Part shown: in pieces, positions 56,116 through 64,000 of the stretch
How positions within the stretch are numbered: the first letter of the stretch is position 1
Layout: the number at the start of each line of letters is the position of its first letter
Source: Rosa chinensis
Taxonomy: Eukaryota; Streptophyta; Magnoliopsida; Rosales; Rosaceae
Reading direction: 5' to 3'
Assembly (NCBI RefSeq): GCF_002994745.2
Contig: NC_037094.1
Span: 27,378,956-27,442,955 of the forward strand
DNA: 64,000 nt
Program-made: the position numbers and the translations under genes
Notes under the pieces: generated by a model
What the model was told of the DNA's origin: nothing
Databases searched by the model: none
The model's input: only the letters and a program-made list of their open reading frames with translations

Positions 56116-58962
56116 ATGGGTAGTGATGATAGTGCATGACAGAGTTATAAGATCAATGAGGTCCAAAAGATTGAGGTTTCTGTTCGAAGTTTTGATGGTG
56201 GTTCCTTTGGTGGTCCAAAACTCAATGGCACCAATTTTCGAACATGGAAGAAGATTATGTCTGTCTATCTTCGTGGCATGCATAAGATGGGGCATGTAAA
56301 TGGAGCAACCAAAGCTCCTGGTGAGGAAGATGTGGATGCCTATGCTAAATGGGAGGATGATGATGGATCTGTGATGGCTCTCTTGTTCAAAGCCATGACT
56401 GAAGGGTGTGAGACTGCTGAAACAATATGGAAGACATTGGAGGATTTGTATACCAACGAGTCTGATTTTATACAGGTTCATGAATTGATGTGTAAAGCTG
56501 CTAGTATGCACCAGAATGGGCAACCAGTAGCTGTGTATTTCACCAAGCTGAAGAATGTATGAGTTGAAATTGATCAGAAGCGTCCTTGCAAAATCAAGAA
56601 TCAGGAAGATCTTGTGTGGTACCAGAAGGAGAAGGAACTAGAAAGGGTCCATGTATTCCTGAGAGGGCTTGATGAGAAGCATAGCAGTGCTAAGGGAGAA
56701 TTGCTCAGAATGACAGACCCTCCTAGTTTGAACACAGCGTTTACATACATCCGCAAGGATGAGTCTCAGCAGGAGAGTATCAAACATGCACAGGTTGAAG
56801 TATCTAGCCTCGCCATTTAGGCCAAGTCACTGACACCTTTTCTTCAGCAGCAGAGTTCAGCCCCACTTCATCAGCAAGGTTCCCCACAAGGCTTCACCAA
56901 CCGCCCTCGTCCTCAATGTTCTTATTGCAACGACCTTGGGCATGTTCGGGAGACTTGTTGGAAGTTGAACCCACACCTTAAACCTAAAAAGCAAGGTTAT
57001 CGTCCTAAGGTGAGAGCAGCTGCTGTTCAATTGGTCCAAGAGCCGGATTTCTATGGAGTGGCTGGCCAAGATCATCATACAACAGGTGGAGCTACTCCTA
57101 CAGCCTCTATAGCTGGTAGAGGTAAAATTGGTATGGCTTTAAAGGTTTCTAACTTTGTTGGTTCTGATACATGGATTATTGATTCTGGTGCCTCCGATCA
57201 TATGACTTATGACAAATCATATTTTACTGAATTGTCTTCCCCACCAGTGTCCTATATAACCAATGCCAATGGTGAGGCCTTTCCTGTGTTAGGGTCAGGG
57301 TCAGTTCGTATTACTCCCACCTTAGAACTTCATAATGTGTTATATGTGCCTGACTTGTCTCACCATTTGATTTCTGTTCTCCAGTTGAATACTGAGTCTA
57401 AATGCTCCGTAACCTTTTATCCTATGTATGTGATTTTTCAGGATCTTCTCACTAGGGAGATAATTGATCGGGGGTATCTGAGGGGCAGGTTGTTCCATCT
57501 GGATCAGACATACGCAGGAGAGAAACCAGGAGCACAGTCCCGCGTCGCTTTGACTTCGAGTTCTGATAAGCTAAGTGAAATCTGGTTGTGGCATCGCCGT
57601 TTAGGGCATCCCTCTTTTAGTCTTATGAGAAAAACCATGCCTACTTTGTTTATTGGTGTGGATGAGTCTACTTTACATTGTGAAATGTGTGTTTTGGCAA
57701 AGAGTCATCGTGCTACTTATTCTCCTAGTATTTCTAATAAAAGTGTTGCTCCTTTTGAGTTGATTCATTCTGATGTTTGGGGGCCATCTAGAGAGCTCAC
57801 TGTGTCAGGTATGCGATATTTCGTGTTGTTTATTGATGATTATACGAGACTGTCATGGGTTGCTCTTCTAAAAACCAAAGATGAAGTCTTTCCAGCTTTT
57901 CAAACTTTTCGTACTCTCGTTCAAACACAATACCATAGCACCATTAAAGTCCTTCGTTCTGATAATGGGGGAGAATATGTTAATCGTGTTTTCCAAGAGT
58001 TTTTTACAACCCATGGGATTGTTCACCAAACTACATGTCCACAAACACCAGAACAAAATGGAGTGTCTGAAAGGAAAAACCATCATTCACTTGATATGGC
58101 TCGTGCCCTTCTCTTTAGTGGTCATATGCCTAAGTATCTTTAGGGTGATGCTGTACATGCTTCCTCCCACCTTATCAATCGTCTTCCCTCTAGCGTCCTT
58201 CAGGGAAAAATTCCTTTTGAGGTTCTTGCATCTCATGTCTCCTTACCTTCATTTCATAATCTTCCAGCTCGTGTCTTTGGTTGTGTTGCCTTTGTCCATG
58301 TTCCTAAAAACCAGAGGTCTAAGCTAGATGCCCGGGCACTTAAGTGTGTGTTTGTTGGCTACGGAGGGTATCAGAAGAGGTACAAGTGCTATCATCCACC
58401 TACCAGGAAGTACTATGTCACTATGGATGTTACCTTCTTTGAGGACATGAGTTATTTTTCCTCTTCAGATACAGCTCTTTAGGGGGAGAATTCATATTTT
58501 GAAGAACTGTATCATGGAGAGAGGGAGGAATCACCAGGAGAAGAAGAAGTCACACAGACAGGAGATATTTTGACGAATCCAGTTGAGAGCATCAGCTCGC
58601 CACCTCTTGAAACAGTAGCTCCAAACATCCAGACACCAGTTTCTATGGCTGGAAATGAAGTTGAAGACACAACTGCCCCTCCTGCCATCTCTTCTACCCC
58701 TGACCCACAGCTTCCTGGTACTGAAGATCACTCATTTGAGGTATGTCCACTCACTAGTACTAGTAGTAGTGAGTCTAATGTTGAGCAATATGTGTTACCA
58801 AATAGGACCACTCGGGGTCAATCAGCCAAAAGATATGAACCTACTCTTACTGCCAAATCAAAATACCCAGTAGCCAATTATATGTCCACTAGGAGGTTGT
58901 CTGAGTCATATGAATCATTTGTGAATCAAATATCTACTGTATCAGTACCTAACAAAGTGTAG
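56116..58962 (+). pseudogene. Copia gag-pol polyprotein, one frame, six stops
   Basis: From the ATG at 56116 a single frame stays in register for about 950 codons with stops at 56137 (TGA), 56560 (TGA), 56818 (TAG), 58141 (TAG), 58480 (TAG) and 58960 (TAG). Within it are gag (FRTWKKIMSVYLRG, LEDLYTNESDFIQV), a knuckle CSYCNDLGHVRETC (C-x2-C-x4-H-x4-C), protease WIIDSGASDHMT with the catalytic DSG, GAG-pre-integrase LWHRRLGHPS, and integrase with HSDVWGP, DDYTR, SDNGGEY and PEQNGVSERKN (Asp, Asp, Glu triad). An integrase tail ends RFFGCxxFVHVP-like. It then ends in NRTTRGQSAKRYEPT linker sequence where reverse transcriptase should begin. Confidence 0.88.
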
Positions 58963-58974
58963 GATGCATTGGGG

Positions 58975-59354
58975 GATACTTTACCTTTGTGGGAGGTAAT
59001 TTGGTTACATGGAAGAGTAAGAAACAGAAAGTTGTGGCACGTTCTAGTGCTGAGGCCGAGTATAGAGGTATGGCTCACGGAGTGTGTGAGTTGTTGTGGC
59101 TGAGAAATCTGTTACGTGATCTGGGTTTCAAACTCAAAAATTCCATGCAGTTGTATTGTGATAACAAGGCAGCAATTGACATATCACAGAATCCAGTACA
59201 GCATGATCGTACTAAGCATGTGGAGGTTGATAGTCACTTTATAAAGGAGAAGCTAGATGCCAAAATTATTAGCTTTCCTTTTGTTCCAACTGAAGAGCAA
59301 CTTGCAGATGACTTACCAAAGGAGTTTCCAGGAAGGCGTTTTATAACTCACTAA
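58975..59354 (+). pseudogene. Copia RNase H remnant
   Basis: In a different frame from gag-pol, the sequence reads YFTFVGGNLVTWKSKKQKVV then ARSSAEAEYRGMA. These carry the copia RNase H core with its Glu (SSAEAEY). LYCDNKAAIDIS (Asp) and HDRTKHVEVDSHF (His/Asp) follow. It ends just before the polypurine tract. The usual LADxLTK near the end reads LADDLPK here. The join with the gag-pol frame at about 58960-58975 marks the deletion of the reverse transcriptase. Confidence 0.85.
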
Positions 59355-59399
59355 GCAAGTTGGGCATGGTTGATGTATATGCGCCAACTTAAGGGGGAG

Positions 59400-59606
59400 T
59401 GTTAGTGTGAGTCATCATTCCCTATTAGGAATAGACCACAAGGGAATATATTGTTGTAACTACTTACCTTGTATATGTTGTGTAGTACAGTAGTACACAA
59501 TAGTTGTAGTACGTTGTAGTATGATTGTAATCTGTATATATACACCACAAAATGGGTGTAATATTATTATCAGAAATTTATTCTCCCAACCTTATTCTAT
59601 TTGACT
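59400..59606 (+). repeat. Copia 3' LTR, 207 bp
   Basis: About eight differences from the 5' LTR; preceded by AAGGGGGAG. Confidence 0.9.
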
Positions 59607-60602
59607 GTTTGCACGTTGATACAATAAAGATACATTTTTGCGGGAGTTGTGTCTACTGAATGTAAGAATTCCAGAGGACATAATCCAAAAGTTAATCCTA
59701 GGTTCCCTCTTGATTGAGAGCTTCACTTTTTGTGCTGTTGGCATGTGAAAAGTATTGAGCTCTCCTATCTTGTTAATCTCAAGAAGTTGGAGGTACAGGA
59801 TTGTGGTAATAATGGAGACAGATTTGAGAGAATTGAGTTCCAAGAGTTGAAACTTCATAGTTTAAGCTATTCCGCAGACAACATGGTATTTGACATAAAT
59901 TCCAAATTTCTTAAAACCTTAGAAGTTTTACGTATAAAAGGCAGTTTCCTGACAGACCAATTATTGAGAAGAATCACCCGTAAATGTGTACGCCTTAAAA
60001 GCTTAGTACTCAGCTGGAGAGATTCAAAATTTCAAGTCCTCGGCTCAGGAAGTTAAGGTTGTGGGATTTTTCTGAGCATTTAGACAATGGTGTACTTAAC
60101 ACTCCAAATTTATGCTCATTCGAATATGATGGCAACAACTTGGTGCCCCTTCTATTTTCACTTGATATGTCAAGTGTTCAGGATGCCTTTATCAAAATGT
60201 TCTACTCAGTTTTCAATGCTTCTCAGTTCTTTAAATTGAGGTCATATCTTGGAAAGTTCAGCCAAAAAACAACTTTTCTCATAAGGTATGCTTGTATTAG
60301 CAAGTGGTTGATATTCACTTTCTTTCCTGTGTTTTCCTTCATAAATTTCTCTTTTTGTTGATGTGCATTATGCAGGTTACTTTCCTCCCGAAGAACTTGG
60401 TGATGCATGATATTTCTATTCCTTCACTTTCCAATATCAAGCATTTAAAAATTGAATCTGATTCTCCTCTTAAAGCAAAAGAAAACTATGGAGCTCTTGT
60501 GGATGGCTTACTGTACGTGGAGTTCTCTTCCAGAAACCCTTTCTATGGAATTGGGTTGGGGTTACAACAATGAGGTTGCAAAGGTAATTAATTTGATATA
60601 CA

Positions 60603-60760
60603 GTGGCGGATCCAGAAATTTTAGTAAGATTGGGCACAATTAAGACAAAAAAAAAAATTCAACGAAAATTCATGGATGGTAATCAAAATCATATATAAAT
60701 ATTTTATCTATAAGATATAACGAATATTATAAGTTTTAATCATCTATGAGAATACAAGAC
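60603..60760 (+). mobile_element. hAT-family end fragment
   Basis: CAGTGGCGGATCCAGAAATTTT matches the start of the hAT at 12448 over its first 16 bases. No right end is found before the copia LTR at 60762, so it is truncated, perhaps by that insertion. Confidence 0.5.
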
Positions 60761-60761
60761 G

Positions 60762-60979
60762 TATTCAAGTAAACCCTAATTTGTATTTGGCCCAAACTCT
60801 AGGTTACTTGCTCTAGTGGTAATAGGGTTAAATTAGAAGGATCTAGATTCCTATTCAATGTACGATTACTTTCCTTGTATGATTGAGATTCTATGCATTG
60901 TAATCCTCTATATAAAGAGGCCCCTATTATTAATGAGAACACACAACGAATTTCTCTCAATTTTTGATTCCCTAAAACA
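60762..60979 (+). repeat. Copia 5' LTR, 218 bp
   Basis: Starts TATTCAAG where TGTTCAAG is expected and ends CCCTAAAACA. CTCTATATAAAGAGGCCCC at about 60908 is the TATA region. Confidence 0.9.
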
Positions 60980-61886
60980 TGTTATCAGCACGAAGCCCTA
61001 ACCCTGAAACCCTAATTTCTTAGCCCTGAAATTCCAACATCCACCGCCTCAAATATTGAAGCCCTAGCCTCAAGGAACCCAGAACCGGCGGCGGAACCAC
61101 TGGAACAGGCCGGAAAACCCCTAAACCGGCCGTCGGAAAAATCGAACCGGCCCTTGCCCCCAACAAGCAGCTGCCGACATCTGCCGAGAAGCCCCGCGCG
61201 CATCTGCCTAGCCCTGTGCACCCCTGTGCCTGCCCCTGCAGACAGCCACGTACACACCTGCCGACATCTACAGAGCCCCTGCGCAGCAGCTGCCGACAGG
61301 CCCTGCATATCCTCCGCACAACCCCTGCACAGCCCTTGGAGCACCCCTGCACAAGCCCTGCAGCAACCCCCGCAACTGCCCTGCACTGCCCTACCTAGCT
61401 CCGGCCACTAGTTTCCGGCCATTTTTTCGGTGACCTCAACCGACCTTTTTTCGACCAACTTCGTCACCTTTTCTGGTCAAGATTTCCGGCATCTATTCAA
61501 AGTAAACATTTCTAAAAGTTCCTCTTTTTGAAATTTTTCAATTTCTTCTTCTTTTTCTCGGGGACTTCCAACATCCCTTCTTCTACCCCCCCTTTCTTGT
61601 TCACAGGGGAGACCAAAAGCCAAACTGTGGGGGTTCGTGCTCACTCCAAGCTCGGAGCTTGTAGAGTCCTCCAAACTTAGAGTTTGTTGAGAAGAAAATG
61701 ATCAACCACACACATCGTTGTTTCGATCTAATCTAAAACCCCTCTTGGAATCGGATTTTTCTTGGAAGTGACTACGCTCAGAAAATCCCTAATTTCTTGG
61801 AAGCGACTACGCTCAGAAATTTTATAGTTTTTCGTGGTAACCTTTTTCGCTCCGGAACTAACCCTAATCTTGTGTTGTTTTTCAGG
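60980..61886 (+). other. Copia primer site and long leader
   Basis: TGTTATCAGCACGAAGC at the LTR edge is the primer site. From about 61140 to 61390 the leader is C/G-rich with loose CTGCCGACA / CCCTGCA units, as in the other family member. It ends TGTTGTTTTTCAGG directly before the gag ATG, which resembles a splice acceptor. Confidence 0.75.
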
Positions 61887-62975
61887 ATGAGTTACCTGAA
61901 AAAGTTGAACTTTGTTCCACTGGAGACAACTGGCGCAGGATACCATAGGTGGGTTCAAGATGTGCGCCAACATCTTAAGGCTGATGGACTTCTAGAAACC
62001 ATCCAAGAGCCTAGTCAGAACGTGCTATCTATTGAGCAAGCTACTGCTTTTGGAGCAAATCAAGCTAAAGCCATAATTCTCATGACAAGGCACATGAATG
62101 ACGCGCTCCAAAGTGAATACCTCAATGAGGAAGACCCAAGAAAGCTATGGGTAGAACTTGAGCAGCGATTTGGCAACGTTCGTGACTCCCTGCTTCCTAA
62201 TTTAGAAGTGCGATGGCATGGCCTCCGCTTTTGTGATTTCAAGTATGTGCTTGATTATAACTCGGAAGCTCTTCATATCAAGTCTCTGATGGAGTTTTGT
62301 GGCCAAGCCATAACTGATACGATGTTGATCGAGAAGACTCTCTCTACCTTCCCCATCTCTGCCCTGATGATTTCAAAGAATTATCGGATTGATGTGAATG
62401 CAGGACGTATCACAAGGTTTCATGAGCTCATTGGCGCCATGAACGTAGCTGAAAAGCACGACAATATTCTTGTGAAGAACTATAATGCTAGACCCGTGGG
62501 AACTAAGTCTATTCTAGAGTCTAACTATAGTCGCGCCCCCAAGGGAGGACGCAAGGAGCGAAACCCTAAGAGTAGGGACAATTCTGGACGTTCTAGTCCA
62601 TATTCTCGCCCTAAAGAGGAAGGAAATCACCTAGAGAGGCGTGCACAGAACCGTGGAGGTCAACGTATGAAGAGAGAGAGAGGCGGAGCCTCCGACCATA
62701 GTGGTAATGCCACCAAGAAAAATGATCATCCAAATCGCACCCCAAAGGAGCCTCGATCAAGGGAGCCTGACCATAATGATGTTTGTTTTCGATGTGGATC
62801 AACTGAACATTGGGCCAAAGCATGTAAAGCTCCCCAGAATGTTGCAAACGCATACAAGACGTATCATGAAGCGAGGGAGGCAAATTACATGGAACAAGAA
62901 GATCAAGATGGCGATTTCGATCTAAGGGTGGAAAACTACAAGGATCAAGACCCAGAAACTAGCGATTTTGATTAA
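61887..62975 (+). CDS. Copia gag, intact, 362 residues
   Basis: I chose the ATG at 61887, 90 bases inside the longest frame, because the relative at 32592 starts at the same point (MSYLKKLNFVPLETTGAGYH here). Residues about 20-200 form the copia-type capsid region (WVQDVRQHLKA, LWVELEQRFGN, YRIDVNAGRITRFHELIGAM). A basic Arg/Lys/Ser-rich linker then leads to one zinc knuckle CFRCGSTEHWAKAC (C-x2-C-x4-H-x4-C) near residue 310. An acidic tail ends with TAA at 62975. The protein packages element RNA in cytoplasmic particles. No stop or frameshift is present, so it could still be made and act in trans. It is separate from pol, unlike the fused frame at 56116. Confidence 0.9.
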   Translation: MSYLKKLNFVPLETTGAGYHRWVQDVRQHLKADGLLETIQEPSQNVLSIEQATAFGANQAKAIILMTRHMNDALQSEYLNEEDPRKLWVELEQRFGNVRDSLLPNLEVRWHGLRFCDFKYVLDYNSEALHIKSLMEFCGQAITDTMLIEKTLSTFPISALMISKNYRIDVNAGRITRFHELIGAMNVAEKHDNILVKNYNARPVGTKSILESNYSRAPKGGRKERNPKSRDNSGRSSPYSRPKEEGNHLERRAQNRGGQRMKRERGGASDHSGNATKKNDHPNRTPKEPRSREPDHNDVCFRCGSTEHWAKACKAPQNVANAYKTYHEAREANYMEQEDQDGDFDLRVENYKDQDPETSDFD

Positions 62976-63331
62976 GTCTTTTTATTTTCCAAGAGATGTA
63001 GGCAATTGCCATATTATTATAGTAGATGCCAATGGTATTAGTCTTTTTTCAAAGAGGTGTACTCAATGTAAGTGTGATGTCTAGGAAGGTTTTGAGATAA
63101 GTGGTACTTAAGTGAGCTTTGCTCCACCGGCATCTCTCTACTCACCTGGTCACATTTGCATTGAAATTACCAAAAGGAGTTAGACGACTACCATTGTTTT
63201 GCATTAGCTAGTTTTTTGGATTAGATTCTTTTTGGTTAAAGAAACGATGATGCAATTCCGTTTGGCTTATTAATAAAAGTTGAGTGCTTTTCTTTATGAC
63301 TCCTTTTTAATTATGAGCTTTTCTTTTAGGA
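62976..63331 (+). other. Conserved non-coding spacer between gag and pol
   Basis: About 350 bases with stops in all frames. It ends in a T-rich CTTTTCTTTTAGGA just before the pol ATG, which looks like a splice acceptor. Parts (GGCAATTGCCATAT, CATCTCTCTACTCACCTGG) recur at the same place in the element at 27256 (about 31300-31460 on minus), so the spacer is a family feature rather than debris. Confidence 0.6.
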
Positions 63332-64000
63332 ATGGATGAACTAAAATGTCTTGCGGATAGTGTGACTACGCACACCATTCTACAACATAGGCAATTATTC
63401 TTAGAGATGTTGCCCACATATTCCTCTATGAGTACGATGGCTGGGCCATCAGGTTTAGTTCAAGGACATGGATTGGCCCAATTCCTATTGCCAAATGGCA
63501 CCTTGATTAAAGTCACTGAAGCTCTCTATGCTCCTAAAGCAAATCGAACCTGATTGAGTTTTAAAGATATAAGAGCCAACGGATTCCATGCGGAAACGCA
63601 TGATGAGAACGGAAAAGAGTTCCTTTGCATTACCTCTAATGATTGCAGATGAAAGCGCATCTTAGAGAAGCTTATGTGTCAATCTAGTGGACTTTATGTC
63701 AATACAATTCGACCAATTGAATCCAATAATGTCATAAGAGAAGATCTCTTGGATTCAGACACATATTGGCTTTGGCATGACCGACTAGGGCATCCTGGTC
63801 GTGATATGATGCTCCGTATACTAAAGACTTCACACGGACATCCATTCTTCAGAGTGAGAAGAAGCAAGAATCGAAAATTGATTCTTGGACTTAGCAAGAC
63901 AGGGACAATTGCAGCTTCTGGCGCTGCAGCCGTCTTGGGGCGCCATAGGGCTGCCCAAGTCCTATGTGATGATGCCATCAATGGCGCCAACCATGAGCAT
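63332..64000 (+). pseudogene. Copia pol, protease to integrase start, with stops
   Basis: The frame from 63332 begins MDELKCLADSVTTHTIL. The protease active site should be D-S/T-G, and here the Gly is Val, which should kill it. Stops follow at 63551 (TGA) and 63650 (TGA), both in frame. Reading on, GAG-pre-integrase is well kept (YWLWHDRLGHPGRDMM), then SHGHPFFRVRRSKN. It runs to the window end in the same frame. The second TGA lies in AGA-TGA-AAG, consistent with a C-to-T change of CGA. The rest of pol is outside the window. Confidence 0.85.

Larger units (their letters stand above)
55190..59606 (+). mobile_element. Ty1/copia element, 4417 bp, lacking reverse transcriptase
   Basis: LTRs of 207 bp lie at 55190-55396 and 59400-59606, with a perfect 5-bp TSD, GTTTG, at 55185-55189 and 59607-59611. 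A primer site TGGTATCAAAGC (55397 on) resembles the initiator-Met tRNA complement, and AAGGGGGAG precedes the 3' LTR. Domain order is gag, knuckle, protease, GAG-pre-integrase, integrase, then directly RNase H; the reverse transcriptase is missing. The LTRs differ at about eight sites. It belongs to a different family from the 218-bp-LTR elements. It sits in the F-box gene in the same orientation. Confidence 0.93.
54640..60573 (+). pseudogene. F-box/LRR (FBD-type) gene, split by a retrotransposon
   Basis: The ATG at 54640 follows an acceptor-like TTTTTTGCTACAG. Residues about 28-75 form an F-box (ISQLPDDILRHILSLL, then LSKRWQNVRSSIPYLAFDE), the Skp1-binding part of an SCF ubiquitin ligase. 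A frameshift follows at about 54865. The reading resumes elsewhere (FTKRKPDIVSKVEKFKNFV...) through ILxLVTWG-like LRR sequence to 55189, where a copia element is inserted. Beyond 59611 come leucine-rich-repeat segments (LRELCLLNVRIPEDIIQKL, LKKLEVQDCG, LKTLEVLRIKGSFL), again in shifting frames. A GTATGC...GCAG intron (60286-60375) and a last exon to 60573 follow. With several frameshifts plus the insertion it cannot work. It was probably one of many plant F-box/LRR genes, whose targets are unknown. Confidence 0.85.
60762..64000 (+). mobile_element. Ty1/copia element, 5' part, runs off the window
   Basis: The LTR at 60762-60979 has the same length (218 bp) and family as the element at 27256-33434. 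Primer site TGTTATCAGCACGAAGC, a 900-bp leader, an intact gag and the start of pol follow. The 3' LTR and target duplication lie beyond the window. It is better preserved than the copy at 27256, but pol has two in-frame stops already in this part. Confidence 0.9.

Noticed and set aside
61012..61411. Long minus and plus frames rich in Cys/Gly or Pro/His
   Set aside because: Same leader repeat in the second copia element; shadows of a repetitive non-coding region.

Overview
This is plant nuclear DNA, from a eudicot and probably a Rosaceae species. That placement is an inference from the look of the Ty1/copia families and from a PLATZ gene of ordinary dicot form. Spliced genes, A/T-rich spacers, microsatellites and dense transposable elements rule out a prokaryote. 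Only one host gene looks intact: a four-exon PLATZ zinc-binding transcription factor at 40702-42314 (+). A second host gene, an F-box/LRR gene at 54640-60573 (+), is broken by frameshifts and by a 4.4-kb copia insertion.

Layout, left half. 1-5480: the 3' part of a non-autonomous Ty3/gypsy element, with a gag reading right and a decayed gene on the opposite strand that has its own TATA-like box and intron signals. 5725-10416: two solo LTRs of one ~2.3-kb family, one nested in the other. 10553-10922: a 5'-truncated LINE. 12448-13494: a non-autonomous hAT element with a perfect 8-bp target-site duplication (TSD). 13957-15490: a ~0.5-kb segment in three tandem copies. 15317-16971: a Mutator-like element with long inverted repeats. 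20989-21584: a TAA-targeting MITE with a relative inserted inside it. 22840-23466: a second hAT. 24378-24502: a tRNA-derived SINE. 25449-26104: a complete 656-bp TRIM retrotransposon (-). 27256-33434: a full-length but decayed copia element (-).

Layout, right half. 36864-37080: a MULE MITE. 38664-39810: an inverted-repeat element between 117-bp direct repeats. 40702-42314: PLATZ. 45953-46891: three MITEs side by side. 49526-50452: a MULE holding a 99-bp (GA)n tract. 51301-52464: a third hAT with an internal SINE. 52635-54197: a Pack-MULE-like element with a captured proline-rich gene fragment. 54640-60573: the split F-box pseudogene and its copia insertion, which lacks reverse transcriptase. 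60762 to the window end: the 5' part of another copia element of the same family as 27256-33434, with an intact gag and a pol carrying stops.

The window is best read as a record of insertions. Most element ends were fixed directly from terminal repeats plus TSDs, often with nesting that gives relative order. Scattered between them are very short poly(A)-tailed insertions of 9-62 bp flanked by target duplications, apparently extreme 5'-truncated retroposons. No CRISPR, operon, canonical tRNA or rRNA gene was seen. Long stretches (10.9-12.4, 17.2-20.0, 26.1-27.2, 42.9-45.9 and 46.9-49.5 kb) hold nothing I can name.
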